Both the position numbers and the translations under genes were made by a program. Under the pieces are notes generated by a model that was not told where the DNA came from, did no database searches, and worked only from the letters and a program-made list of their open reading frames with translations. This document shows positions 16,639-25,112 of a DNA stretch of 64,000 bases, piece after piece. The DNA is from Leptothrix sp. (in: b-proteobacteria) (GTDB taxonomy: Bacteria > Pseudomonadota > Gammaproteobacteria > Burkholderiales > Burkholderiaceae_C): NCBI GenBank assembly GCA_013822685.1, contig PNKV01000002.1, positions 186,001-250,000 of the forward strand. The letters run 5' to 3'. How positions within the stretch are numbered: position 1 is the stretch's first letter; the number at the start of each line of letters is the position of its first letter.

Positions 16639-17274
16639 ATGGCTCAATACTTTGAAGTGCACCCGCAGCATCCGCAAACGCGTTTGCTGAAGCAAGCCGC
16701 CGACATCCTTCAAAAGGGTGGGGTGGTGGCCTTGCCCACCGATTCCAGCTATGCGCTCGTGTGCCGTCTGGACGACAAGGACGCGGTGACATCATTGCGG
16801 CGCATCCGCGGTGTGGACGAGCGCCATCACCTGACTTTGCTGTGCCGCGACCTGTCCGAGCTGGCCAACTATGCGCGGGTGGACAACCGCCAATACCGAT
16901 TGCTCAAGATGGGCACGCCGGGCCCGTACACCTACATCCTTGAGGCGACCAAAGAGGTACCGCGCCGCGTGTCACACCCCTCGCGCCGCACCGTGGGGCT
17001 GCGTGTGCCCGACCACACCGTGGCCCAGGCGCTGCTTGAAATTTTGGGCCAGCCCTTGCTGGGCACGACCTTGATCATGCCGGGCGATGACGTGGCGCTC
17101 AACGATGCCAACGACATCCGCGAGCGCTTGCAAAAACAGATTCAGGCTGTGATCGATGCAGGCGCTTGTGCGCTAGAGCCCACGACCGTGATCGACCTGA
17201 GTTCCGGCGATGCCGCGGTGGTTCGCCAGGGCGGCGGCGATCTGTCTAGGTTGGGCCTGGCCGGGTTGAGTTGA
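16639..17274 (+). CDS. yciO: YciO-type L-threonylcarbamoyladenylate synthase family protein
   Basis: SUA5/YrdC/YciO family, 211 residues. The YrdC domain binds ATP and RNA-like ligands: LPTDSSYALVCRLDDK, RIRGVDERHHLTLLCRD, GPYTYILEATKEVPR and RTVGLRVPDH are visible. YrdC members make threonylcarbamoyl-AMP for tRNA t6A37; the YciO branch has weak activity of this kind and its real job is uncertain. It directly follows the PHP phosphoesterase. The 3' end overlaps the convergent glutaredoxin-like gene by 29 bases. Confidence 0.9.
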   Translation: MAQYFEVHPQHPQTRLLKQAADILQKGGVVALPTDSSYALVCRLDDKDAVTSLRRIRGVDERHHLTLLCRDLSELANYARVDNRQYRLLKMGTPGPYTYILEATKEVPRRVSHPSRRTVGLRVPDHTVAQALLEILGQPLLGTTLIMPGDDVALNDANDIRERLQKQIQAVIDAGACALEPTTVIDLSSGDAAVVRQGGGDLSRLGLAGLS

Positions 17275-17644
17275 GCTTTGGCAAACGCATGGCCTCGCTC
17301 ATCCAGGCGGGGTCAAACCCCAAGTGCCATCGGCCTTTGACGGACATCAGCGGCGTGCCCGGCGCCCCTTGCGACTCGTAAGCCTGGCGGCAGACAGCGT
17401 TCAATTCCACATCGCATTCTTGCCAGGGCACCTGGTGGCTGTCCAGCCATTCGCGGGCCTTGGCGCAGTAGATGCAGCTCACGGTGGAATACATCGTGAT
17501 GTCGCCCGGTTGCACGAACTGCCTGATGGTGGAGGCCGCGCGTTCCTGCGTCCACCAGGACCAGCCTTTGCTGCCACCCACGAACACCAGCAGGATGCCG
17601 GCCAGCACCCACCATTGATGAGGTCGGCGGGGCATGTCGTTCAT
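17246..17644 (-). CDS. Membrane-anchored glutaredoxin-family protein
   Basis: 132 residues from the ATG at 17644, which overlaps the plsY stop codon (ATGA). One N-terminal transmembrane helix (WWVLAGILLVFVGGSKG) is followed by a short linker and a thioredoxin-fold domain with the redox motif Cys-Ile-Tyr-Cys in YSTVSCIYCAKAREWL, and a cis-proline in APGTPLM. Probably a thiol-disulfide reductase exposed on the periplasmic side, but topology is not certain. Translationally coupled to plsY. Confidence 0.82.
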   Translation of the reverse strand: MNDMPRRPHQWWVLAGILLVFVGGSKGWSWWTQERAASTIRQFVQPGDITMYSTVSCIYCAKAREWLDSHQVPWQECDVELNAVCRQAYESQGAPGTPLMSVKGRWHLGFDPAWMSEAMRLPKLNSTRPGPT

Positions 17645-18279
17645 GGCTGCGGCGGCGTGGGGGCGGCCTTCTGCCCCAGTTTGCTTTCTTGTCCTGCCAG
17701 CAACTTCTGGATGTTGGCGGCGTGCCGCCAGATCAGCAGCGCGCTCATGATGGCCACCCCGATGGTCATCGGGCCGGCGCCGATGAGTTGCCATTGAATG
17801 ACCGGCGCGGCCAGGGATGCGGTCAGCGCGGCCAGCGATGAGTAGCGGAACACCACCGCCATCAACAACCACACGGCCAGCACCAGCCCACCCAGGGTTG
17901 CGTTGAACGCCAGCAAGACGCCTGCCGCAGTGGCCACGCCCTTGCCGCCTTCAAAGCGAAAGAAGATCGGCCACAAATGCCCGAGGAAGGCCGCCAATCC
18001 GATCAAGGTCACGGCCGTTTCGGTCATGCCCATGTGGTGTGCAATCGCCACCGGCACAAAGCCTTTGAGCGCATCAAACAGCAGTGTCAGCACGGCGGCG
18101 CCTTTGTGGCCAGAGCGCAGCACGTTGGTGGCACCGGGGTTGCCGGATCCGTAAGTGCGCGGGTCACTCAGGCCAAAAAGGCGGCTGACGATCACGGCGA
18201 ATGAGAGGGAGCCCACCAGGTAGGACAGCACGGCAGCGACCGTGATGACCAGCCTGGGATCGGTAACAAGCGAATCCAT
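17641..18279 (-). CDS. plsY: Glycerol-3-phosphate acyltransferase PlsY
   Basis: Inner-membrane enzyme that acylates glycerol-3-phosphate from acyl-phosphate, the first step of phospholipid synthesis. 212 residues with about five membrane segments. The conserved cytosolic loops are seen: YGSGNPGATNVLR, GHKGAAVLTLLFDALKG and FRFEGGKGVATAAG. The gene overlaps the glutaredoxin-like gene by ATGA. The C-terminal tail is hydrophilic (QESKLGQKAAPTPPQP). Confidence 0.96.
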   Translation of the reverse strand: MDSLVTDPRLVITVAAVLSYLVGSLSFAVIVSRLFGLSDPRTYGSGNPGATNVLRSGHKGAAVLTLLFDALKGFVPVAIAHHMGMTETAVTLIGLAAFLGHLWPIFFRFEGGKGVATAAGVLLAFNATLGGLVLAVWLLMAVVFRYSSLAALTASLAAPVIQWQLIGAGPMTIGVAIMSALLIWRHAANIQKLLAGQESKLGQKAAPTPPQP

Positions 18280-18413
18280 GAGTTCTGTGCGGCATTGAAT
18301 CAGGTCGCCAGTGTAGTGGTTGCGTTTACACGGCTTGTGGGTTTATGCCATGCTTGAAGACGGGGCAAATTGGCGACAATCTGCGCGTTTCTCTGACATT
18401 GGTTGTGGACATC

Positions 18414-19133
18414 ATGATTACTTATCAATCCAAAAATTCCTGGCAGCGTCCTTTGTTGATCGTGCTGGCGGGCAGTGCCGTGCTTGGCGCTGGTGTGTGG
18501 TGGTTTGCGGGGCACTCCGGGCCTGATGCCACCACCCCAGTCAGCACAGCAGCCTCTGAGCCCATGGTGGCTTCCAGTGGCGCGGTCACGACGACAGCCC
18601 CTGTGTTGCCGGGCGCCACAGACCCAACCATCTTGGCCGGTGGCCGCCCATCCGATTTCGCGCCTGGCGTCTGGGCCGCGCTTGACAAGGCCATGACCGC
18701 CAAGCCTCAACTCAAACCTGAAGTCGACAAGGTGCTGAGCTACATGCGCTTCCAGCGCAGTTTTGAGCAATGGCAAGCCCTGGAAGACGCGCGCGACGCT
18801 CAACAGCGCCACCAGTTGGCGCAAAGCCTGCTGAACCAGATGCCTGACCGCCTGGCCAAGGGCGAGTTCTCGATGAGCGAGGCGCTGATGATGACCACGG
18901 TGCTGCTGTCAGACCTTGAGCCCGACGAGAAAAAGCGCGAACAGCAAGTCGAGGAGTGGGGCAAGAAGATGGCCCTGGCCGCGCCGCAGCCCACGGATGA
19001 CGCGCAAGTCCAGGCAGAGCAAAAGCGCGTGGAAGACATGCGCATCCTGCCCGGGCTTCTCACGGAAGCGCCCAACCCTGATCCGGCCAAGGTGCAGCAA
19101 GCCCTGGAAGAGCGCAGCCGCATTTCACGCTGA
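18414..19133 (+). CDS. Membrane-anchored protein of unknown function, first of two tandem paralogues
   Basis: 239 residues from the ATG at 18414 (MITYQSKNSW). One N-terminal transmembrane segment (LLIVLAGSAVLGAGVWWFAG), a Pro/Thr/Ala-rich linker (about 30-70), then a helical, probably periplasmic domain with GRPSDFAPGVWAAL, YMRFQRSFEQWQAL and MPDRLAKGEFSMSEAL. It shares all of these blocks with the next gene (19176). The layout of a single anchor plus helical periplasmic domain recalls lipase or phospholipase accessory proteins, but I cannot confirm that family. No partner lipase gene is present. Confidence 0.8.
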   Translation: MITYQSKNSWQRPLLIVLAGSAVLGAGVWWFAGHSGPDATTPVSTAASEPMVASSGAVTTTAPVLPGATDPTILAGGRPSDFAPGVWAALDKAMTAKPQLKPEVDKVLSYMRFQRSFEQWQALEDARDAQQRHQLAQSLLNQMPDRLAKGEFSMSEALMMTTVLLSDLEPDEKKREQQVEEWGKKMALAAPQPTDDAQVQAEQKRVEDMRILPGLLTEAPNPDPAKVQQALEERSRISR

Positions 19134-19175
19134 GCCGCACACCCCACCATCCCTTGACATTGGCCTTTGGCGTTC

Positions 19176-19925
19176 ATGATCACATATCAAGAAAGTACCA
19201 AGTTCTGGCAGCGATCATGGTTTGCCGCGCTGATCGGTGGGCTCGCCGTGGGCGGTGGTGTCTGGTGGTGGCAAGCGCACCAGGAGGCCATCGATGCCAG
19301 GGAGGTCTCATCGCCGGCGTCCTCGCCCGCGGCGGCGCCTCAAAGACCGGCCGTCGCCGAGCTGGTCACGGGCCCAGCGTCGACGCCCACGGTGCTGGCC
19401 GACGGTCGGCCTTCTGATTTCACGCCCGAGGATTGGGCCGCCTTGAAGGCCGCCATGAGCAGCCAGCCCAATGGCAAAGCCGAGATGGAACGCGTGGTGA
19501 CCTACCTGCGGTTTCAGCGCAGTTTCGAGCAATGGCAAGCGCTGGCGGAATCCAGTGATGTGAAACAGCGCCATCAACTGGCCGAGAACCTCTTGACCCA
19601 GGTGCCCGATCGCCTGGCCAAGGGCGAGGTCACCATGGGCGAGGCCTTGCTGCTGAGCACCGCCTTGCTCACCGACCTTGAATCCGATGAGCGCCTGCGA
19701 GAGCAGCGCCTGGCGGCAATGCGCACGCGGCTGGAGGGCCAGGCGCCCCAGCCCGATGCAGAGCAGGCCGCCCGCGAGGCCGAACGCCTGACGGAGTTCA
19801 AGCGCCGCCAGTCCGCCATCGTCGCTTCGTGGCAGGCTCAGCCTGAAGGCAAGCGCGACCAGGCCGCACTTGAGCGTGATCTCGAGGCGGCGCGGCGCGC
19901 AGTCTACGGCAACGCCAAACAGTGA
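19176..19925 (+). CDS. Membrane-anchored protein of unknown function, second of two tandem paralogues
   Basis: 249 residues from the ATG at 19176 (MITYQESTKFWQR), 42 bases after the first copy. Same plan: transmembrane segment (FAALIGGLAVGGGVWWW), Ala/Pro/Ser-rich linker, and a domain with GRPSDFTPEDWAAL, YLRFQRSFEQWQAL, VPDRLAKGEVTMGEALLLS. The C-terminal third is a charged, coiled-coil-like stretch (AEQAAREAERLTEFKRRQS) and differs from copy one. A TTG three codons earlier is in frame, but MITYQ is shared by both copies and supports the ATG. Confidence 0.8.
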   Translation: MITYQESTKFWQRSWFAALIGGLAVGGGVWWWQAHQEAIDAREVSSPASSPAAAPQRPAVAELVTGPASTPTVLADGRPSDFTPEDWAALKAAMSSQPNGKAEMERVVTYLRFQRSFEQWQALAESSDVKQRHQLAENLLTQVPDRLAKGEVTMGEALLLSTALLTDLESDERLREQRLAAMRTRLEGQAPQPDAEQAAREAERLTEFKRRQSAIVASWQAQPEGKRDQAALERDLEAARRAVYGNAKQ

Positions 19926-19970
19926 TGGCGACACGGTGAGGGCCGAGGAGGTCTATAGAATCCTCCTCAC

Positions 19971-21068
19971 ATGACATCGTTGAATGATTCCTACAAGTCC
20001 AAACTGCTCTGGGGCCTGCTGACCGCAGTCCTGGTGCTGTTCGTTTGGAAGTTCGCCGCCGCGCTGGCGCCTTTCGTGCTCAGCCTGGTGCTGGCCTATG
20101 CGCTCAAGCCCGCGGTAGACGGCATGGTCAGGCGAGGCACGCCCCGCGCCCTGGCGGTGACCTTGTGCGTACTGCTGGCGTTGCTGATGGTGCTGACCTT
20201 GCTGGTGTTGCTGGTGCCCATCGTGTCGCAGGTGGTGCCCATGCTGAAGACGCAGGTCCCCGATCTGTTCTCCAACCTGTGGATCAGCATGCAGCCCTGG
20301 CTGTCGCAGCTGGGGCTGGAGCTGCCCAGCCTGGAAGAAGGCAAGGCGATGCTGGTGGAGTGGATCAACTCCCACGCATCGCAATGGGCCGGGACCATCC
20401 TGAGTTCCGTGCTGATTGGCGGCGGCGGCTTGATGACCCTGCTGGGCTTTTTGCTGATGGTGCCCATGCTGGCCTTTTATTGGCTGATGGATTGGGATGA
20501 CATCGCGGAACGAGCCTGGCGTTTGTTGCCACCGCGCTGGCGTCCATCCGTCAAGGATGTGTTGGTCGACTGTGACGAAGTGTTGGGGCAGTTCCTGCGT
20601 GGGCAGGTGCTGGTCATGCTGATCATGGCGGTGTTCTACAGCGTGGCGCTGGCCTTGGGCGGCTTCCGCCTGGCCTTGCCCATTGGCGTGTTCACCGGTC
20701 TGGCCATGTGCATTCCCTACCTGGGGTTTGGCGTGGGTTTGGTGCTGGCCTTGCTGTCGGGCGTCCTGCAGTTCAGCCCCACCACTTCGGGCATGGCCTA
20801 CCCGCTGATCGTGGTGGCCGTCGTGTATGGCGGTGGGCAGGTCCTTGAAAGCTTTTTCCTCACGCCCCGACTGGTGGGCGGTCGCATCGGTTTGCATCCC
20901 TTGGCGGTCATCTTTGCCTTGCTTTTGTTCGGGCAGGCCCTGGGTTTCGTGGGTGTCTTGATCGCTTTGCCCGTGAGCGCATTGCTGCTGGTGCTGGCGC
21001 GTCGTGCCTTGACCCGCTATCGGCAAAGCCGGGCGTTCCTGGGCTCGCCCGATCCAGAGCAGGGGTGA
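19971..21068 (+). CDS. AI-2E family transporter (PerM/YhhT-like)
   Basis: Inner-membrane protein of 365 residues with about eight membrane segments: paired helices at the N-terminus, a soluble region (about 70-140, QVPDLFSNLWISMQPWLSQ), then the conserved LGQFLRGQVLVMLIMAVFYS, PIGVFTGLAMCIPYLG and GRIGLHPLAVIFALLLFGQ blocks. Members have been linked to autoinducer-2 export or Na+/H+ exchange; the substrate here is unknown. It precedes hda by one base, a pairing frequent in betaproteobacteria. Confidence 0.92.
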   Translation: MTSLNDSYKSKLLWGLLTAVLVLFVWKFAAALAPFVLSLVLAYALKPAVDGMVRRGTPRALAVTLCVLLALLMVLTLLVLLVPIVSQVVPMLKTQVPDLFSNLWISMQPWLSQLGLELPSLEEGKAMLVEWINSHASQWAGTILSSVLIGGGGLMTLLGFLLMVPMLAFYWLMDWDDIAERAWRLLPPRWRPSVKDVLVDCDEVLGQFLRGQVLVMLIMAVFYSVALALGGFRLALPIGVFTGLAMCIPYLGFGVGLVLALLSGVLQFSPTTSGMAYPLIVVAVVYGGGQVLESFFLTPRLVGGRIGLHPLAVIFALLLFGQALGFVGVLIALPVSALLLVLARRALTRYRQSRAFLGSPDPEQG

Positions 21069-21069
21069 T

Positions 21070-21801
21070 GTGTTGACCCTGTCTGGCCTGCCCATGCGGC
21101 AGATTCCGCTCGACCTGGGACCGGTTTCCATGCCGGGGCTGGACGACTTCATCGCTGAAGAAGGTGCCCCACTGCAGGCCTTGCACTGGTTGCAGGCCTG
21201 GCCTTCAGGGCCGCAGGCGAAGGTGCCCGCCGCTTATTTCTGGGGGCCATCCGGCAGCGGCAAGACACACCTGCTGCGTGCCATGGTGCCCGTGGCCTTG
21301 GCGCAGGGGCACCACGTGATGTGGGTCAGCGCCCAGGGTTGCCAGATGTGGGACGCCGAGCTGCCCGAGGCACCCACCTTGGCCCTGATCGACGACTGCG
21401 AGCGGCTGGACACCCACCTGCAACACCTGGCCTTCAACCTCTTCATCGAATCGGCCAGCGCCTCCGAGGTCGCTGGCCCCTTGTCCATCATGGCGGCCGG
21501 CAGTGTTCCGCCGGTGGACTTGCCCGTGCGTGATGACCTGCGCACACGCCTGGGCTGGGGTTTGGTCTTTGCCTTGTCGCCCTTGAGCGAAACTGGCGTG
21601 CGCAAGGCGCTGCAGGGCGAAGCAAGCCGCCGTGGCATCGAGCTGGACGAGGGCGTCGTGTCCTACCTGCTGGTGCGCTACAACCGCGACCTGGGCTTTT
21701 TGATGGGGCTGCTTGACCGACTCGATCGGTTTGCGCTGGCCGAACACCGAACCGTGACCGTGCCCCTGCTCAAGCAGATGCTGGTCCTGGAGACCGAATG
21801 A
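21070..21801 (+). CDS. hda: DnaA regulatory inactivator Hda
   Basis: AAA+ protein that with the DNA sliding clamp stimulates ATP hydrolysis by DnaA after initiation. 243 residues from GTG 21070, preceded by AGGGG at suitable distance; an ATG at 21094 gives MRQIPLDLG, the clamp-binding N-terminus usual for Hda, and is an equally likely start. Walker A is [15 protein letters not shown], Walker B is LALIDDCERLD, and the sensor/arginine region reads RDDLRTRLGWGLVF. Lacks the DNA-binding domain of DnaA, as expected. Overlaps the HAD gene by ATGA. Confidence 0.94.
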   Translation: MLTLSGLPMRQIPLDLGPVSMPGLDDFIAEEGAPLQALHWLQAWPSGPQAKVPAAYFWGPSGSGKTHLLRAMVPVALAQGHHVMWVSAQGCQMWDAELPEAPTLALIDDCERLDTHLQHLAFNLFIESASASEVAGPLSIMAAGSVPPVDLPVRDDLRTRLGWGLVFALSPLSETGVRKALQGEASRRGIELDEGVVSYLLVRYNRDLGFLMGLLDRLDRFALAEHRTVTVPLLKQMLVLETE

Positions 21802-22466
21802 ACCTGTGCCTGTTTGACCTCGACCACACCCTGTTGCCGCTCGATTCCGACCACGAGTTTGGCGAGTTCCTCATCCGCATCGGCCTGGCCGATCCGCTTG
21901 AGTACCGCCGCCGCAACGACGGGTTTTACCAGCAGTACGTGGCGGGCACCCTGCAATTGCCCGAGTACATCCGCTTCAGCACCAGTGTTTGGCGCGAGCT
22001 GAGCCTGGAAGCCCAGGCCGATTTGCAGCGGCGCTTCATGGCCGAGGTGGTGTTGCCCGCCATTCAGCCGCAGGCCGTGCAACTGGTGCGCGAGCACGAG
22101 GCCCGAGGCGATCTGGTGGCCATCGTCACGGCCACCAATGAGTTCGTGACCCGGCCCATCGCCGATGCCTTCGGTGTGCCGGATCTGCTGGCAGTCGGCC
22201 TGGCACGCGACCCCGAAGGGCGCGTGACCGGGGAAATCCACGGCGTTCCGTCCTTCCGCGAGGGCAAAATCACACGTGTGGAACAATGGCTGGCGGAACG
22301 TGGCCACGTCCTGGCTGATTTCGAGCGCGTCAGCTTCTACAGCGACTCGCCCAACGACCTGCCATTGCTGTACCTGGCCAGCGATCCCGTTGCCACCAAT
22401 CCCAGTCCGGCCCTTGAGGCCGTGGCCCGTGAGCGCGGCTGGCGCATTCTTCGACTGTTTTCATGA
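21798..22466 (+). CDS. HAD-IB family phosphatase
   Basis: 222 residues, cytosolic. HAD motif I is FDLDHTLLPLDSD with the nucleophilic aspartate, motif II is in AIVTATNEFVT, motif III uses the Lys of REGKITRVEQW, and motif IV is YSDSPNDLPLL. It belongs to the SerB-like IB group (CicA-type). Substrate unknown; phosphoserine or a phospholipid head group are possibilities from the family. It overlaps both hda and pcnB by ATGA, giving a coupled string. Confidence 0.92.
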   Translation: MNLCLFDLDHTLLPLDSDHEFGEFLIRIGLADPLEYRRRNDGFYQQYVAGTLQLPEYIRFSTSVWRELSLEAQADLQRRFMAEVVLPAIQPQAVQLVREHEARGDLVAIVTATNEFVTRPIADAFGVPDLLAVGLARDPEGRVTGEIHGVPSFREGKITRVEQWLAERGHVLADFERVSFYSDSPNDLPLLYLASDPVATNPSPALEAVARERGWRILRLFS

Positions 22467-24079
22467 TCAAGAGATTGATAGACAAGATCCTGGGCAAAGA
22501 CCCCAGCAAACCACCTCGGGCGACGGCAGCCGGGCGCAAGCCCCGCATTCCCACCGGCAAACGGGTGGATGTGCAGGCCTCCGAGCATGGCATTGACCCC
22601 AGTCTGGTGGACGACCGCGCGGTCAAGGTCTGCACGACTTTGCAAGAAGCCGGTTTCGAGGCCTACATCGTGGGCGGTGCAGTGCGCGACTTGCTGGTCG
22701 GCCTGCGCCCCAAGGATTTCGACGTGGCCACCAACGCCACGCCTGAGCAGGTCAAGGGCTTGTTTCGGCGTGCCTTCATCATCGGGCGCCGCTTTCGCAT
22801 CGTCCACGTGGTGTTTGGCCGGGGCCGTGACAATGACGTGATCGAGGTGTCCACCTTCCGGGCCTACCTGGACGCTGACGCGGCCGAGCAGGTGGCGGGC
22901 AACGAGAAGACTTCGCGCTCCGAACTGGCCGGCAAATCCCACGTGGTTGATGGCAGTGGCCGTGTGCTGCGCGACAACGTTTGGGGCCCGCAAGACCAGG
23001 ACTCGGCGCGGCGCGACTTCACCGTCAACGCCATGTACTACGACCCCAGCACGGGCGTGGTGGTGGACTATCACGGCGGCATCAAGGACATCAAGAAAAA
23101 GGTGCTGCGCATGATCGGCGTGCCCGATGTGCGCTACCGAGAAGACCCGGTGCGCATCATCCGCGTGGTGCGTTTCGCCGCCAAGCTGAACTTTGAGATC
23201 GAGGCCAAGACCCGCGAGCCCTTGCTGGCCATGTCCGAGCTGCTGGCCAATGTGCCGCAATCGCGTCTGTTCGACGAGATGATCAAGCTGTTGCAGACCG
23301 GTCATGCCCAGGCGTCGCTGGATCAACTGCGCAAGCTTGGGCTCGATCGGGGCGTGTTCCCCATCCTCGACGCCGTGTTCGATGAGGCCCGCCGCCATCC
23401 TGGCCGCGAGCAGTTCGTCAAGCTGGCTTTGAACGACACCGACCGACGCGTCTCGGAAGGCAAACCCGTGGCGCCCAGCTTTCTGCTGGCCTGCCTGTTG
23501 TGGCACGACGTGCTCGACCACTGGAAGCGCAACCTGGCCAAAGGCGAGCCCAATTTCCCGGCCCTGCAATCCGCGACCGATGCCGTGTTCGACGCCCGCA
23601 TTGGCGACATTTCCGGCCGCGGCAAGCTGGCGTCCGACATGCGCGAGATCTGGACCATGCAACCGCGCTTTGACAAGCGTGTGGGCAGCGGGCCGCTCAC
23701 TTTGGTCGAGCAACCGCGCTTTCGGGCCGGCTTCGATTTCCTGCGTTTGCGCGCCCAATCAGGCGAAGCCGACCAGGAACTGGCCACCTGGTGGGAGGAC
23801 TTCTCGCTGGCCGACAACGACGAGCGCCGCGAACTGATGGACGTGGCGCGCCAGCAAGAATCGGCCAAGCGCGCTGCCCAAGGCCCTCGGACGGGCAACC
23901 GTGCAAGCGCCCATGCGCATGCCAGTTCGGCAGCCGGCGACGAAGGCTTCTCGTCCGACACCGACGCCGGCCCAGCCGCCAAGAAGCGCCGCCGGCGTCG
24001 TCGCAAGCCCAGCGAAGGTGAGGGCGCCAGTGCGGTTGACAGCACGCCATCCAGCGATGGCGGTGGCTCAAGTGACTGA
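22463..24079 (+). CDS. pcnB: Poly(A) polymerase I
   Basis: Class II nucleotidyltransferase adding 3' poly(A) tails that mark RNA for decay, 538 residues. Catalytic head: YIVGGAVRDLLVGLRPKDFDVAT with the two metal-binding aspartates. Then RRFRIVHVVFGR, RRDFTVNAMYYDPSTG, GVPDVRYREDPVRIIRVVRFAAKL and the RNA-binding domain. A strongly basic C-terminal tail (KKRRRRRRKPSEG) precedes a Ser/Gly-rich end, typical of betaproteobacterial PcnB. Its last 23 bases overlap folK in another frame. Confidence 0.96.
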   Translation: MIKRLIDKILGKDPSKPPRATAAGRKPRIPTGKRVDVQASEHGIDPSLVDDRAVKVCTTLQEAGFEAYIVGGAVRDLLVGLRPKDFDVATNATPEQVKGLFRRAFIIGRRFRIVHVVFGRGRDNDVIEVSTFRAYLDADAAEQVAGNEKTSRSELAGKSHVVDGSGRVLRDNVWGPQDQDSARRDFTVNAMYYDPSTGVVVDYHGGIKDIKKKVLRMIGVPDVRYREDPVRIIRVVRFAAKLNFEIEAKTREPLLAMSELLANVPQSRLFDEMIKLLQTGHAQASLDQLRKLGLDRGVFPILDAVFDEARRHPGREQFVKLALNDTDRRVSEGKPVAPSFLLACLLWHDVLDHWKRNLAKGEPNFPALQSATDAVFDARIGDISGRGKLASDMREIWTMQPRFDKRVGSGPLTLVEQPRFRAGFDFLRLRAQSGEADQELATWWEDFSLADNDERRELMDVARQQESAKRAAQGPRTGNRASAHAHASSAAGDEGFSSDTDAGPAAKKRRRRRRKPSEGEGASAVDSTPSSDGGGSSD

Positions 24080-24575
24080 AGGTTTGCCCCGCTTTCGGGC
24101 TTTTGTGGGCTTGGGCGCCAACCTGAGCCCGGCCCGCGAGAATCTGCAAGCGGCCTTGGTGCAACTCCAGGCCTTGCCCTGGACCAGCCTGGAAGGCGTG
24201 TCTTCGTTTTACGTGACCAAGCCGGTCGGCACGGGCGGCCCTGATTACCTCAACGCGGTGGCCGCCGTGAGTACCTCCTTGGCGCCTCATGAATTGCTCA
24301 ATGCCCTGCTGGCCATCGAATTGACCTTGGGGCGAGAGCGCCCTGAACCGCTCGCGCCCCGCACCCTGGATCTGGATTTGCTCTGGATGGAGGGCGCGAC
24401 GCGCCACTCCGCAGCCTTGATCCTGCCCCATCCCAGGATGACTGAACGGGCTTTCGTTCAAGAGCCCCTGGCCCAGCTATTGGGTCAATTACCCCCCAAA
24501 TCCACCGACCCGATACCCTTGCCGGGTGCTGAACGGGCCAAATTAGCCGCCGCCCAAGGGATTTCGCTGGAATAA
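24057..24575 (+). CDS. folK: 6-hydroxymethyl-7,8-dihydropterin pyrophosphokinase
   Basis: Folate-pathway enzyme transferring pyrophosphate from ATP to hydroxymethyl-dihydropterin, 172 residues from the ATG at 24057 inside the pcnB end. The signature RPEPLAPRTLDLDLLWMEG and the substrate-binding FVGLGANLSPARENLQ and LPHPRMTERAFVQEPL are present. The pcnB-folK order is conserved in proteobacteria and the overlap implies coupling. Confidence 0.96.
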   Translation: MAVAQVTEGLPRFRAFVGLGANLSPARENLQAALVQLQALPWTSLEGVSSFYVTKPVGTGGPDYLNAVAAVSTSLAPHELLNALLAIELTLGRERPEPLAPRTLDLDLLWMEGATRHSAALILPHPRMTERAFVQEPLAQLLGQLPPKSTDPIPLPGAERAKLAAAQGISLE

Positions 24576-24671
24576 CCCAGAAATTCGCAGTAGAATCTCT
24601 GGCTTTGTTGGTGGGTCAAAATACACGCTTGATTTCAGGCGGTTTGACAATGGCAATCCCCGTGGGGCATG

Positions 24672-24713
24672 CCCGTTTCCTCCGCGGAAACTGGGAACGG
24701 GCCCTGGCCCGGG
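24672..24713 (+). promoter_or_regulatory. Stem-loops in the rpsU leader
   Basis: CCCGTTTCC pairs with GGGAACGGG (one G-T pair) around a 12-base loop; an alternative perfect stem GTTTCC/GGAAAC lies inside. A GGGCC/GGCCC stem follows at 24699-24711. They lie in the 202-base gap before rpsU and could be a terminator of folK without T tract, or a regulatory leader of rpsU. Confidence 0.35.
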
Positions 24714-24777
24714 TGGTTTGCCTTTGAAAAACAAACGTTGACCCTGTGAATGCATTCATACTGAAAGTGATTGATCA

Positions 24778-24990
24778 ATGACGACCATCCGTGTCAAGGA
24801 AAACGAGCCGTTCGACGTGGCTCTGCGCCGCTTCAAGCGCACCATTGAAAAGCTCGGCTTGCTGACCGAACTGCGCGCCCGCGAGTTCTACGAAAAGCCC
24901 ACCGCTGAGCGCAAGCGCAAGAAGGCAGCCGCCGTCAAGCGCCACTACAAGCGCGTGCGCAGCATGCAGCTGCCCAAGAAGCTGTACTAA
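24778..24990 (+). CDS. rpsU: 30S ribosomal protein bS21
   Basis: 70-residue basic protein of the small ribosomal subunit, needed for base-pairing of mRNA with 16S rRNA. It begins [20 protein letters not shown] and ends [18 protein letters not shown], full length for the family. It is followed by a clear intrinsic terminator, so it forms its own transcription unit. The leader carries strong hairpins. Confidence 0.98.
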
Positions 24991-25051
24991 GCACAGTTTC
25001 TCTGTCCGACTGCTTGCGGTGGCTAACGCTTCCCACGGTCGTTGACTGAAC

Positions 25052-25086
25052 AAGCCCGCGCGGGGACGCCCATGCGGGCTTTGTTA
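25052..25086 (+). terminator. Rho-independent terminator after rpsU
   Basis: AAGCCCGC (25052-25059) pairs with GCGGGCTT (25074-25081), followed by TGTTATTT. It separates rpsU from the YqeY gene. Confidence 0.75.
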
Positions 25087-25112
25087 TTTCTGAACAAGAA
25101 CAGGAGCCAGCC

